From Candidatus Magnetocorallium paracelense (GTDB taxonomy: Bacteria; Nitrospirota; Thermodesulfovibrionia; Thermodesulfovibrionales; Magnetobacteriaceae), in contig JAREWP010000075.1 of assembly GCA_029001845.1 (NCBI GenBank), positions 124,001 through 188,000 on the forward strand: a stretch of 64,000 bases of DNA, read 5' to 3'. Of this stretch, positions 27,779 to 37,646 are shown piece by piece (the stretch's first letter is position 1; the number at the start of each line of letters is the position of its first letter). The position numbers and the translations under genes were made by a program. The notes beneath the pieces are model-generated. The model was not told the DNA's origin, searched no databases, and was given only the letters and a program-made list of their open reading frames with translations.

Positions 27779-28904
27779 GTGGTGAACCGGAGGATCATAG
27801 GAGTTTACAAAAAGTTAACGGATATCTCTATGACGCAACCTGACTTGAGACATTTTACTTTTTATATTTGCCTTTTTCTGTGCCTTATTACCGTGGCCGC
27901 ATTTTGGCAGGTAACGAATAATGAATTTCTTTACCTCGACGATGACATGTACGTCACAAAAAACAGTCATGTACAGGCAGGTCTTTCTATAGACGGACTT
28001 ATTTGGGCCTTTACGACGACATGGGCTTCGAACCGGCATCCTCTAACATGGCTTTCTCATATGTTCGACTGTCAGGTTTTTGGATTAAACGCCGGTTTCC
28101 ATCATTTGAGCAGCCTGTTTTTTCATATCATCAATACACTGCTTCTTTTTCTTATACTTCAAAAGGTGACGAATACTTTCTGGCGAAGCGCCTTTGTTTC
28201 CTCTCTCTTTGCCTTGCACCCTCTTCATATAGAGTCTGTTGCGTGGGTGGCCGAACGTAAAGATGTACTGAGTACTCTTTTTTTCATGCTGACAATCCTG
28301 GCATATATCCTTTCATTGGTCTTTTTATTATGGTAGTTTGGGGAGTATACGATATATTGAGCAGACTTTCTCACAGTAAAATTGTGTCTGCTCTGTTAAT
28401 GGGTCTAATAACCATAACTCTTTCTGTCTGCACATGGAAGCAGACAGGGCATTGGCGTAATGATGAAACCCTGTTCAATCATGTGCTGCAGATCGATCAA
28501 AACAATTGGTTCGCCCATAACAACCTGGGTGTTTCATATAACCGTCAGGAAAAGCGGGCTCAGGCGCTGATTCATTTTTCGAGGCCATAGAGGAATTTCA
28601 AAAAGTATTGAAAAAAGAACCTGACCATGTCAGTATACTTTATAATGTGGGAGGAATATACACAAGGAGAGGCGATTTCCAAAAAGCTGTTGAATATTAT
28701 ACCAAGGTTTTACAAGTGCAGCCAAATTATGCAAAGGCACACAACAACCTTGGTTTTGCTTTAATGCAATTAGGCAGAATAGACGATGCTCTGGTATACT
28801 TTGAAAGGGCCATGACCTTAAAACCCGACTTTATAGCTGCCGGGAATAATTTGGAAACCGCACTGAAACGTAAAAAGGAAGCAGTGATTCAGGAGTCAAA
28901 ATAG
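27779..28904 (+). pseudogene. Broken TPR / GT-C membrane protein (TMTC-like)
   Basis: Three pieces in different frames add up to one known architecture. 27779-28336 encodes the N-terminal membrane part with the family pattern YLDDDMYVTKN, HPLTWLSHMFD and ALHPLHIESVAWVAERKD. 28330-28590 encodes the last membrane helix and first TPR (TWKQTGHWRNDETLFNH). 28608-28904 encodes two TPR units (YTKVLQVQPNYAKAHNNLG and the next). Roughly 200 residues normally found between pieces one and two are missing, so there is an internal deletion near 28,310. A one-base shift in a T-run near 28,580 separates pieces two and three. Intact relatives are polytopic proteins with C-terminal TPRs; this copy should be non-functional. 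Confidence 0.8.
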
Positions 28905-28926
28905 AAGCGACATTGTGTCATACACT

Positions 28927-29991
28927 ATGAGTAAAAAATAAGATGCTTACTCAATGCCCTCAGGGCTGTCATTAGTTATAAAAGAAAGGAAGTAAGACTC
29001 TCCTGTCTTCCAACGTTTTTATGGATCGAACCGACCAGTGTATGTAATCTGAAATGCATCATGTGTCCTAATAAAAACATACCGTCCGATCAAAAGGGAT
29101 TTCTCGATATTGAACTTTTTAAGAAAATAATCGATGAGAGTTCATCTTATATTGGAGCTGCTTTTTTCTTTGTCAGGGGAGAACCTCTTTTACATAATAA
29201 GATTCATGAAATGATCGCTTATGCCGCCGAACATAATGTGAGATCGCTGTTGCACACCAATGCAACGACATTGAGCAAAGAGAAAGCTTCCGCTTTAATC
29301 GAAGCAGGACTGGATTATCTCTCTTTTTCCTTTGACGGTATGGACAAAATGAATTATAAAAAAATAAGAGTGAATGCCGACTTCGACGACACATTACATC
29401 ATATTAACGATTTTTTAAAGATAAAAAAGGAGATGAAAAGCAGGAAGCCTTATACAGTCATTCAAATTTTAAGAACAGGTAGTGCACATTATGAGAATGA
29501 GGAAATCGCCTCGAAAAATTTCTACTCTCTTTTTAACGGCCTGCCGATAGATGAGATAAACGAGAGAATTCCCCACAATTTTGGAAATGCCTTTCAGGCG
29601 AAAGAAAACAGTAATGTTTTTTCCCCCTGCTCCTATTTGTGGTCGGCAATAACCATTCTGTGCGACGGCTCCGTTGTTCCCTGCTGTTTGGAATTTACAA
29701 AAGAGTTATGTTCTTGGAAACGTAAAAGAGAAAAAATTATCTGAAATATGGAACGATGAACCCATGCTTTTGCTGCGTAAAAAAATGATAGACAGAACTT
29801 ACTCGGATGTTATGGAGAATTGTGAGAATTATACGATATTGTGGGAAAAACCTCTGCTCGGTCTGCCAATGGGGCTGGCCCCTGTTACAGGTCAGGCAGT
29901 AATGAATATTATAGGTTCGGGCTCTGAAAAGCACCTCAAACGAGTCGCAAAATTTTTATCTCCATCGATATGGTACACAGTAAAAAGATAA
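28927..29991 (+). pseudogene. Broken radical SAM / SPASM-type protein
   Basis: Reading upstream of the obvious frame from 29061 gives LPTFLWIEPTSVCNLKCIMC, including the CxxxCxxC iron-sulfur motif of radical SAM enzymes, so the real gene starts earlier. An ATG at 28927 (MSKK) would join it if the A-run at 28933-28938 had one more base. The middle has FFVRGEPLLH and DYLSFSFDGMD. Near 29,700 the frame changes again: DGSVVPCCLEFTK should continue into SYVLGNVKEKKLSEIWND, found in the next frame and ending at 29991. Two frameshifts make it a pseudogene, unless they are sequence errors. Relatives often modify peptides or lipid/glycan intermediates. Confidence 0.78.
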
Positions 29992-30640
29992 TAGCTAAAA
30001 AAAGCAATTAGCGATCAGCCATCAGCAGTCAGCTAAGAAAAATCAAAGCGTTATGTTAAATAACAGCGCTCACCTTTAAGTGATTTGTAAGTTATTTAAA
30101 ACAGAGGGCTGACAGCTGAACGCTGATAGTTGACTGTTTTTTTAGGATAAAATGGCAATCCTTTTCCTGCAATCGACTACAGACGGCTTTTGAGGAATTC
30201 TTAACGACTCTTTTTGCGTATATAGTTGAGATTAAGATATAATATTTACAAATTACTTGTAACCATAGGGGCATACTGACAAAAAAAAGCATTCATAATC
30301 CACTGGGAAAGCGCATTTTCAGGTTACCGGAAGATAAAAATTCTTCACACAGGTCAGCTATGGTACTGACTGGAGAGCAGCTTCCAAAAGACAGATAATT
30401 ATCAACTGCAATAAACTCACAAATGGTACCTGTGTAAGAACGCGTAAAATAATGATAAAGATGTAAATTAATGCCATTAACTTTGTAGATTAGATACAGA
30501 TATTTTCCGGCTTCATCGGCTAAACTCGCAGGTTGCGCCTGTACAGAGAGCATTTGTTTTCGTCGAAGGCGCACAGCGAAGCTCTTTAAGTTAATGACAT
30601 TGGACGTTAATTAGTAACTATTTATGGTTGAGGGCAACAA
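29992..30640. other. Intergenic region with dispersed repeat
   Basis: About 650 bases. 30008-30145 is a ~140-bp heptad-bounded repeat (listed separately). 30146-30580 has no frame I can defend. CTTTAAGTTAATGACATTG at ~30584-30602 is shared with the right arm of the hairpin at 39611-39646. The rne promoter is expected near 30,600 but no clear motif is seen. Confidence 0.5.
30008..30145 (+). repeat. ~140-bp heptad-bounded dispersed repeat, copy 1
   Basis: Left end ATCAGCC ATCAGCA GTCAGCT and right end GGGCTGA CAGCTGA ACGCTGA TAGTTGA are 7-base periodic and inverted relative to each other. The core contains AATCAAAGCGTTATG, AACAGCGCTCACC and the small palindrome TCACCTTTAAGTGA. The reverse complement of 48905-49065 aligns along nearly the whole length; related copies are at 37514-37640 and 52555-52700. 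Confidence 0.75.
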
Positions 30641-33424
30641 ATGACGACAAAAAAAATAATGTTAGTAGGCGTTGACGACGATGAGACGAGAATCGCCACT
30701 GTCACCGGAGGCACGCTCAATAATCTGCATATTGAGCAAACCCACAATGATCGGATTGTAGGCAATATTTATCGAGGAGTTGTAGTGCAGGTTCACACCT
30801 CTTTTCAGGCCGCTTTTATCGATTATGGCGCAGGACGGCACGGATTTCTCGCTTTTTCGGACATCAGTAATTTTATCCTTAAAAACGTACCCGGCAGAAG
30901 AGGGAGGACTGCAATCGAAAAAGTTTTGAAGCCGGGACAATCGCTGATGGTGCAGGTTATGAAAAATGAAATGGGAAACAAAGGCGCAGGTCTGACAACA
31001 AACATAAGTTTGCCAGGTCGTTTTCTGGTTTTCATACCCAATAGCGATAAAGGCGGTGTTTCAAAAAAAATCGATGATGAAGAAGCCCGCATGCGTTTAA
31101 AACATTTGCTGGAAGGTCTTTGCGGCAAAAATGACTCTGTAATTATAAGGACAGCCGGTATTGACAGGAGTCTGCCGGAATTGAAACGCGACCTTATTAT
31201 GCTGAGGCGGAAATGGAATAAGATTAATCAGACCTATGAGAGTACAAGCACGCCCCAGTTGCTGTACGAAGAAGAGAATGTCGTGGTTCGCACTTTGCGG
31301 GACTTTTTTATTGACGATATTTCCGAAATCTGGATTGATCATCCCGAGGCCTTTCACCGCGCCCGTGAATTTTTCAGAGCCTGTATTCGAGATAAACAGA
31401 GAAGACTCCATTTTTATTCCGGAGATCGCTCTCTCTTTTCGGCATATGAAATTGAAGATCAGATAGAGATGCTCAGCAGCAACAGAGTACCTTTGCCTTC
31501 CGGTGGAAGTCTGGTTATCGATCCGACGGAAGCACTGGTTGCAATCGACGTTAACTCAGGACGCTCGAATCAAGAGAAAAACATTGAAAGCACGGCTTTA
31601 CGAACGAACATGGAGGCAGCGGAAGAAATCGCCAGACAACTCCGACTGCGTAACCTAGGAGGACTGATTGTTATAGATTTCATAGATATGATCTATGAAA
31701 AAAATCGTAATATAGTGGTAAAAACTCTGGAGGAGCACCTTCAACACGATAAAGCCAAATGGACATTAGGAACCATATCTCAATTCGGTTTACTGGAAAT
31801 GAGCCGTCAGAGAATTGCAAGAGAATTATCTCAGGAAACGAAAACCGTTTGTCCTTCCTGTGGCGGCAACGGAATGGTGTTGTCCGTTCCTTCTCTTGCA
31901 AGCGCAATACTTCGTAAAGTTCGTGAGCTCTCTGCAATGGAGAATACATCTGAAATCTTCGCATCGGTTTCAGTGGAGTTGGCTAATTTTCTGTTTAATA
32001 AGAAACGTCGTCAATTGGAAGAGCTGGAGGCCGAGTTTGGCATAAAAATTTATTTTACTGCGGATATTACTGTAGAAACCGGAAAAATGCCGACTTTTGA
32101 AGTAAAAAATAAAGACAGTATCCATGCCGTTCCTGCGGAAGAGGGACTGAAAAACAGAAGAGAAAAACGAGAGCACGATGAGACCGAAGGCAGAGTAAAG
32201 CGGCCGCGTCCCACTCCAAGGCGCAATAAACATAAGGAACCTGAAGAGCCGGAGCCATCTGCCGAAACCGCAGCGGAAACCAAGGCAACCGAAGAGCCTG
32301 CCGTCGAAGAAACCATTGTCGAGGAGATCGTAGCAGAGGAAAGTACGCCTTCTTCCGAGACCGACAATTCACTGCCAGGCGATTCCGGTGAAGATGACAA
32401 TTCACTGACAGACGACTCTGGTGAAGATAGTATAACTCCTTTGTCCAATAGCACTTCCCCTGCCAACGATAACGCTTACATTACAACTCTTTTTCGCAGT
32501 GTGCACAGACCTTCCCCAACTGAAGAAAACAGACCTGCAAAACCTGACGCCGAAACTTTGAGGCGTCAGAGAATAATGGAGATTCCTCCGGGAACTGTAT
32601 TGTACAGTAGTGTTCATCGCAGCGTTCCATCGTCAGAAGAAGCTCCTTCCGATATGTCTGACTCTGTCAGTAACAACGACCTGTCCGACAACCCTTCCGA
32701 CGAAATCGCAGCCGGCGAGCCTGAAGAGGAGAGTGTTGTCGAAAAGTATTCAGAGGAGCCGGAAGCCGTTAAAAAGGAAGAGGATTCAGGTGAAACGGCG
32801 CAGGAAGATGTGATGATTACAGACCGGGATGAAGGAGAAGAGGGAGATAGGGAGAATCGATCCGATGAAAATAACACTACAAGCGAAATTGAGGATCCTA
32901 TCGAATCTGATGAGTCGGGAAAAGATGAAGCCGCAGTAAGCGATTCCAAAGGACAGGACGCTGCAAATGTCATTGAGGAACCGGAAGAGGCCCCATATAA
33001 TTCGCAGAAGTCCGAACCGCACAGCGAGACTTCCGATGAGACAAAGAATGTCGAAGAAGAGGCAGCAGAAGCTGCCGCCCCTAAAAAAAGGAGAGTTACA
33101 AAGTCTGCAACGGCAAGGGCTTTCGGTACATTTGCAAGGGGCAGAACCGCAAGGGCCTCAAAAGCCGCTTCCTCTCAATCCGACAAACCGACTCAAAAGA
33201 GAACATATACCAGGAGGAAAAAAGTATCGGAGTCCCAATTAGAAGATAAAACAGAATCCGATAGCGTTGAAAAGGCGACGTCCGAAAATGAAGAGACAGA
33301 AGTAAAAATAAAAAAAACAAGAACAACTGCAAAAAAGACAACCGGAGATACTAAAAAACGCATAACAACTTCTTCGAAGCGAAAAACAGAATCACTAAAA
33401 GAGACGTCGGAGGCTGAGGAATAA
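30641..33424 (+). CDS. rne: Ribonuclease E/G with long disordered tail
   Basis: 927 residues. The catalytic half aligns in register with Escherichia coli RNase E: S1 domain from ~residue 35 (NIYRGVVVQVHTSFQAAFI), metal-binding aspartates at D303 (DVNSGR) and D346 (VIDFIDM), and the zinc-link cysteines C404 and C407 (CPSCGGNG). It should cleave single-stranded AU-rich RNA for mRNA decay and rRNA/tRNA processing. Residues ~510-927 are low complexity: long acidic Ser/Glu/Asp runs, two related VLYSSVHR / TLFRSVHR segments, then a basic KKRR/KKTR end, as expected for an RNA-binding, partner-binding degradosome scaffold. The N-terminal catalytic match is certain; E versus G naming rests on the tail. 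Confidence 0.92.
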   Translation: MTTKKIMLVGVDDDETRIATVTGGTLNNLHIEQTHNDRIVGNIYRGVVVQVHTSFQAAFIDYGAGRHGFLAFSDISNFILKNVPGRRGRTAIEKVLKPGQSLMVQVMKNEMGNKGAGLTTNISLPGRFLVFIPNSDKGGVSKKIDDEEARMRLKHLLEGLCGKNDSVIIRTAGIDRSLPELKRDLIMLRRKWNKINQTYESTSTPQLLYEEENVVVRTLRDFFIDDISEIWIDHPEAFHRAREFFRACIRDKQRRLHFYSGDRSLFSAYEIEDQIEMLSSNRVPLPSGGSLVIDPTEALVAIDVNSGRSNQEKNIESTALRTNMEAAEEIARQLRLRNLGGLIVIDFIDMIYEKNRNIVVKTLEEHLQHDKAKWTLGTISQFGLLEMSRQRIARELSQETKTVCPSCGGNGMVLSVPSLASAILRKVRELSAMENTSEIFASVSVELANFLFNKKRRQLEELEAEFGIKIYFTADITVETGKMPTFEVKNKDSIHAVPAEEGLKNRREKREHDETEGRVKRPRPTPRRNKHKEPEEPEPSAETAAETKATEEPAVEETIVEEIVAEESTPSSETDNSLPGDSGEDDNSLTDDSGEDSITPLSNSTSPANDNAYITTLFRSVHRPSPTEENRPAKPDAETLRRQRIMEIPPGTVLYSSVHRSVPSSEEAPSDMSDSVSNNDLSDNPSDEIAAGEPEEESVVEKYSEEPEAVKKEEDSGETAQEDVMITDRDEGEEGDRENRSDENNTTSEIEDPIESDESGKDEAAVSDSKGQDAANVIEEPEEAPYNSQKSEPHSETSDETKNVEEEAAEAAAPKKRRVTKSATARAFGTFARGRTARASKAASSQSDKPTQKRTYTRRKKVSESQLEDKTESDSVEKATSENEETEVKIKKTRTTAKKTTGDTKKRITTSSKRKTESLKETSEAEE

Positions 33425-33476
33425 GGTAAAGAAGGCATAAAATGAAATTCCCGGGGGCTTTTTTAAAACGACCTTT

Positions 33477-33650
33477 GTAACTGTTCACTGTGATCTGAGA
33501 TAAGAGGTCAGTTAAAAGTAAAAAGGACTTTTTTTATTGAATTTTACGAGCATAATTGGCATTTCCACCCTTTTTAGGAGTTCTTAGCATGAAAAATCAG
33601 GCAAATTTCTTTAAACAGATCACCTATCTCTGAACTCTGTGAACAGTTAC
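33477..33650. repeat. 174-bp element bounded by ~33-bp imperfect inverted repeats
   Basis: GTAACTGTTCACTGTGATCT at the left end (33477-33509) reappears inverted at 33618-33650, ending GAACAGTTAC. The two arms match in most positions over ~33 bases, with ~108 bases between them. It lies between the convergent ends of rne and the UMF1-type gene, so it may serve as a bidirectional terminator or be a MITE-like relic. Confidence 0.6.
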
Positions 33651-33665
33651 CGGCCTTTTAGTAAA

Positions 33666-34955
33666 TCACACGAATTCTCGAGCCTCCTTTATGCCTTTAT
33701 CTACATCAACGCGATACAACAGAGCCCATCCGATTATAAACAGTATCGCCAGAGATGCAATCCCCGATCTGGATGCGATGTTTTGTGAAAATCCCATGCT
33801 TCTTACAATTACCCCTATGCATCCCATCAGCACCGGGCCGACGATGACAGCAAACTTTCCAAGCATATTGTAAAAACCGAAAAATTCGGCTTCCCTGTTC
33901 TGCGGAATCAACCTGGAATATAATGATCGACTCAACGCCTGAACACCTCCCTGTACCAAACCGACTGTTGCCGCCAATATATAAAACTCATACCTGTGGG
34001 TCATAGACATTCCATGAATTGTGACTATAATATATACTGCGATGCCAATGTACAGGGCCTTTTTAACATCCCATTTCTCACCTGCTATTCCAAACAAAAC
34101 AGCACTTGGGAAACCGGTGAATTGTGTTATAAGGAGAGCCAAAATCAGATCGGAAGATTCAAGGCCTATGGAAAGGCCAAAATCCACAGCCATTCGAACG
34201 ATTGTATCCACTCCGTCAATATAGAACCAATAGGCGATTATAAACAACAGAGCCTCCGGCAGTTGCCGGATTTTTCTAAAAGTACTTATCACCTGTCTGA
34301 AACCGGTGAACAAAGAATTCCCGCTATGGGGCGCTCCTTTTTTCTCCACGACAGTCCACACAGCCAGAGGTATAGTGAAGACTCCCCACCACAATCCGAC
34401 TGTTAAAAAAGAAAAACGAACGGCCTCAGCGGAATCGTTCAATCCAAACCATTCCGGTTTTTGAGTCATAAGTACGTTAATGGTAAAGAGGATGCCCCCT
34501 CCGAGATATCCCAAGGCATATCCCAAGCTTGAGACATAATCGATCTCCCCCTCTTCAGCTACAAGCGGAAGCAGGGAATCATAGAAAATATTGGACCATG
34601 AAAACAGAATCGCCCCACAAACATATATTATAGCAGCAAATTCCCATTGACCTTTACCGGGGAGGAAAAGAAGGGATGTCATTAAGGCGCCGGAAAAGGC
34701 GAAAGAAAGCAGAAATTTCTTTTTCCATGAATTTCGGTCCCCTATTGCACCCAGTACAGGCGCTGACAGAGCGACGATTATGCCTGAAACGGAGTTCGCC
34801 AGACCCAACATCAATGTCGAGAGGTTAATATCGACTCCCGTACTCCAATACTGTTTAAAGAAAACAGGGAAAAACCCCGCCATCACAGTCGTAGCGAATG
34901 CGGAATTCGCCCAATCATACAAAGCCCAACCAAGAACCTGTTTTTTCTTTTTCAT
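33666..34955 (-). CDS. UMF1-type major facilitator (Atg22-like)
   Basis: About 429 residues from ATG 34955, with GGGAG upstream; an ATG at 35009 adds 18 residues with no ribosome site. VLGWALYDWANSAFATTVMAGFFPVFF is the start signature of the UMF1 family; about 12 membrane helices follow, with GAIGDRNSWKKKF as the conserved loop 2-3 motif and LSRSLYSRLIPQNREAEFFGFY near helix 10-11. Members are related to yeast vacuolar amino-acid exporter Atg22; bacterial substrates are unknown. It stands alone on its strand, with its 3' end meeting the inverted repeat after rne. Confidence 0.85.
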   Translation of the reverse strand: MKKKKQVLGWALYDWANSAFATTVMAGFFPVFFKQYWSTGVDINLSTLMLGLANSVSGIIVALSAPVLGAIGDRNSWKKKFLLSFAFSGALMTSLLFLPGKGQWEFAAIIYVCGAILFSWSNIFYDSLLPLVAEEGEIDYVSSLGYALGYLGGGILFTINVLMTQKPEWFGLNDSAEAVRFSFLTVGLWWGVFTIPLAVWTVVEKKGAPHSGNSLFTGFRQVISTFRKIRQLPEALLFIIAYWFYIDGVDTIVRMAVDFGLSIGLESSDLILALLITQFTGFPSAVLFGIAGEKWDVKKALYIGIAVYIIVTIHGMSMTHRYEFYILAATVGLVQGGVQALSRSLYSRLIPQNREAEFFGFYNMLGKFAVIVGPVLMGCIGVIVRSMGFSQNIASRSGIASLAILFIIGWALLYRVDVDKGIKEAREFV

Positions 34956-35225
34956 TGTTTCTTCAATACTCCCGTCCCTTCTCAACCGGTGATTGGATGA
35001 ATGAGACAATGCGTTGCTGTAATGTATTATATACTGTTTAATGCAAAAATTTGTAATTTCACAGGTCTTGAATAAACAAAGCTCTTATCATTTGCATCGT
35101 CAATTGTCAATCGAAAGTCGTCAATTGCAGATAGGCCCTTAGAGTTGTTTTTTGAAGTGCTGTTGTGTTATTTTTCTCAATAAGTGTGCGATATTCTGAA
35201 TTCTATAAAAGAAGGAGTTAGTATA

Positions 35226-35645
35226 ATGAATAAGGAGACCATACAAAAAAAATCTTTTGAAAATAGAATCGAAAGGCTTCCCGACATTCTCGATTTTTTA
35301 ATGGATGTGATGCAGGAACATGGCGTAGGGGAAGAAAAAATGTTCGATATACAAACAGCAGTCGACGAAGCATGCACCAACATTATTCAATACTCCTTTC
35401 CCGACAAAAAAGAGGAGACTATCGAGATATCGTGCAATAAAGAGGAGAACTCATTTATTGTAACCGTAAAGCACAGCGGCGAACCTTTCGACCCCAGGCA
35501 GGTTAAAGACCCCGATCTGGACGAGCAGATCGAGACACGTGAAGTTGGCGGTCTTGGTATCTACTTTATGAGGCAACTTCTTGATGAATTCAGATATGAG
35601 TATAAGGATGGACTGGAAATTTTGGTAATGGTAAAATACATATAA
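35226..35645 (+). CDS. RsbW-type anti-sigma serine kinase
   Basis: 139 residues from ATG 35226, preceded by GAAGGAG; an upstream in-frame start at 35184 lacks a site. GHKL-fold HATPase_c_2 protein: N-box DEACTNIIQYSF, G1-like KHSGEPFDP (His where Asp is usual), and GGLGIYFM. Such proteins bind a sigma factor and phosphorylate a STAS partner. The next gene, 35 bases on, is exactly such a STAS protein, so the two form a partner-switch pair. No sigma factor or phosphatase is adjacent on this strand; the phosphatase operon at 41.4 kb may supply it. Confidence 0.85.
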   Translation: MNKETIQKKSFENRIERLPDILDFLMDVMQEHGVGEEKMFDIQTAVDEACTNIIQYSFPDKKEETIEISCNKEENSFIVTVKHSGEPFDPRQVKDPDLDEQIETREVGGLGIYFMRQLLDEFRYEYKDGLEILVMVKYI

Positions 35646-35680
35646 TTTGAAATAAAATATACATAAAGGGGGCATAGAAA

Positions 35681-36019
35681 TTGGATATTTCAATAAAAGA
35701 GCAGACCAGTGAGATTACAATTGTAGAAATTAGCGGGAGAATCGATGCATCGAACACACCGATGCTTGATGAGGAAATGTCAAAGGTGCTTTCAGAGGGG
35801 AAGACGAAAGTCATAGTGGATCTTTCCAATCTTGCATATATAAGCAGTGCAGGGCTGAGAGTGTTTCTCTCGGCAGTAAAGAAGCTCAAAAAGTCTAACG
35901 GCGATTTAAGACTCTGCGGCCTGAGCCCGAATATTATGAAAATATTTAAACTTGCAGGCTTTAATAAGATTTTTCAAATCTTCGATTCAGAGAAAGAAGC
36001 AGTTGACAGTTTCGCATAA
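35681..36019 (+). CDS. STAS-domain anti-anti-sigma factor
   Basis: 112 residues, starting at TTG 35681 behind AAAGGGGG. A single STAS domain: VEISGRIDASNTPMLDEEM, then YISSAGLRVFLSAVKKL. The ISSAG motif replaces the classic DSSG; the serine that RsbW-type kinases phosphorylate is still present (S56). In the non-phosphorylated state it should bind the RsbW-like kinase encoded just upstream and release its target. A GH57-like gene starts 29 bases later and may be in the same transcript. Confidence 0.85.
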   Translation: MDISIKEQTSEITIVEISGRIDASNTPMLDEEMSKVLSEGKTKVIVDLSNLAYISSAGLRVFLSAVKKLKKSNGDLRLCGLSPNIMKIFKLAGFNKIFQIFDSEKEAVDSFA

Positions 36020-36048
36020 ATCAGATATTTGAATGAAAGAGGTCAATA

Positions 36049-37512
36049 ATGGTGACACTTGAGGAATACAGCAATGATATACCCAATATATCGGGTTCCG
36101 AAAAGCTCATAGAGAAAGTGATAAATGACAGTAGAGACAAGCCTGTTTTTTTGCACGAAGGCGGGATAAACTTTGATCAAGTAAAAAGCGCATGCGCCAT
36201 AGCCTTGCACATGCAACAACCACTGATTCCCGCCGGCGGCCATGAACTTCAGACTGCGGGAATTATCAGCAATCTTAAATTTATGATGGATAACCAACAC
36301 ATTCACGATTATCATAATGCTTCTCAGTTTCACTGGTGCTACAAACGAATGGGGGAGTATATTCCCCAGCTGATTCATGATGGGAAACAGCCCAGAATTA
36401 TGCTCGAATACTCTGGAGTCCTCTTTCACGGATTAAGAAATATGGGTTTAAACGATATCATAGACAGCCTCAAAACCATTACATGCGACAGGAATTACAG
36501 GCGCGCAGTAGAATGGCTCGGTTGTCCCTGGGGGCATGCCGTTGCTCCTTCGACTCCTGTACAGGATTACATATTACATGTAAAGGCGTGGCAGCATCAC
36601 TTTGCAGCAATTTTCGGCACAGAGGCATTGAGCAGAGTAAAAGGTTTCTCCCCCTCCGAAATGGCCCTTCCCAATCACCCTGATATAGCCTTCGAATTTG
36701 TAAAAACCCTTAAAAATTGCGGCTACACATGGGTTTTGGTTCAGGAACATTCCGTTGAACAACCGGAAAACGGTTACGGGCCTGAGCGAAAACATATTCC
36801 CCATCTGCTTAAATGTACGAATTCTTCAGGAGAAAGCGCAAGTATTGTCGCTGTTATAAAGACTCAGGGAAGCGATACGAAACTTGTCGCCCAGATGCAG
36901 CCTTATTATGAGGCAAAGGGGCTGTCAAGGTGGGAATTGGGAGGACAGCAGCTCCCGCCCGTTGTTACGCAGATATCGGATGGAGAGAACGGAGGAGTAA
37001 TGATTAATGAGTTTCCTGCGAAGTACTTTGAGGTTTGTTCTGAGGCAACCGGATCGGAAACTCCATTGATGAATATAACTGAATATTTGGAACATCTTTT
37101 TACAGCAGGAATCGAAGAAAACGATTTACCTCTTTTACAACCTGTTATGCAAAAACGTATATGGGATCGCTTTGCACCTGGCGATGAGCCGGAAAAAATG
37201 GAAAAGACAATAGAGGAGTTGAAAAAAGAAGGCCACGGCTTTCATATGGAAGGCGGAAGCTGGACCAACAATATATCCTGGGTCAAAGGTTACGAGGATG
37301 TACTGGGTCCCATGGAAAAACTCAGTTCTCTGTTCTACGAGAAGGTCGTTAAGCCTGGTATATCGACAGATGAATACAGGTTTAAAAACGCACTTTTTCA
37401 CCTTCTGGCTTCTCAAACCAGTTGTTATCGCTACTGGGGGCAGGGAACATGGCCCGAATATGGCAAAGAAATATGCCGCAGAGCCAATGACATCCTGACG
37501 TACGATTTTTAG
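36049..37512 (+). CDS. Glycoside hydrolase family 57-like protein
   Basis: 487 residues, no signal peptide. The (beta/alpha)7-type N-terminal half has RIMLEYSGVLFHGLRNM, GCPWGHAVAPSTP and GFSPSEMALPNHPDIA. The last matches the GH57 pattern W-x-P/S-E, giving E204 as the likely nucleophile. WVLVQEHSVEQPENGYGPER lies where the general acid region is expected. Characterised members act on alpha-glucans (amylases, branching enzymes); this subfamily is uncharacterised as far as I can tell. An AGAGG site precedes the ATG. A perfect 13-bp-stem hairpin immediately after the stop may mark the transcript end. Confidence 0.68.
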   Translation: MVTLEEYSNDIPNISGSEKLIEKVINDSRDKPVFLHEGGINFDQVKSACAIALHMQQPLIPAGGHELQTAGIISNLKFMMDNQHIHDYHNASQFHWCYKRMGEYIPQLIHDGKQPRIMLEYSGVLFHGLRNMGLNDIIDSLKTITCDRNYRRAVEWLGCPWGHAVAPSTPVQDYILHVKAWQHHFAAIFGTEALSRVKGFSPSEMALPNHPDIAFEFVKTLKNCGYTWVLVQEHSVEQPENGYGPERKHIPHLLKCTNSSGESASIVAVIKTQGSDTKLVAQMQPYYEAKGLSRWELGGQQLPPVVTQISDGENGGVMINEFPAKYFEVCSEATGSETPLMNITEYLEHLFTAGIEENDLPLLQPVMQKRIWDRFAPGDEPEKMEKTIEELKKEGHGFHMEGGSWTNNISWVKGYEDVLGPMEKLSSLFYEKVVKPGISTDEYRFKNALFHLLASQTSCYRYWGQGTWPEYGKEICRRANDILTYDF

Positions 37513-37513
37513 A

Positions 37514-37640
37514 ACTGCCGATAGCTGACTGTGAGGCTAAAAGCAACAATCAGCTATCGGCAGCCAGCCTTCAGCAAATGAAATTACTGACATTATGCTA
37601 AAAATAAGCATCACCTTAATGGTGAGTGTAAATTTTTACT
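37514..37640. repeat. Hairpin plus heptad-bounded repeat, copy 2
   Basis: TGCCGATAGCTGA (37516-37528) and TCAGCTATCGGCA (37550-37562) form a perfect 13-bp stem with a 21-base loop right after the GH57-like stop. The right arm continues as heptads AATCAGC TATCGGC AGCCAGC CTTCAGC, then a core with TTATGCTAAAAATAAGC and the palindrome TCACCTTAATGGTGA, which align to the repeats at 30008 and 48905. It lies between convergent genes. Confidence 0.65.
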
Positions 37641-37646
37641 ATAAGC

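Noticed and set aside
30293-30574. A 93-codon minus-strand frame upstream of rne
   Set aside because: No recognisable motif, no ribosome site, and it overlaps a repeat-rich promoter region; composition does not look like the neighbouring genes.
32050-33438. Long serine-rich frames opposite the rne tail
   Set aside because: They are the reverse reading of the acidic Glu/Asp/Ser-rich tail, a common artefact of low-complexity coding sequence.
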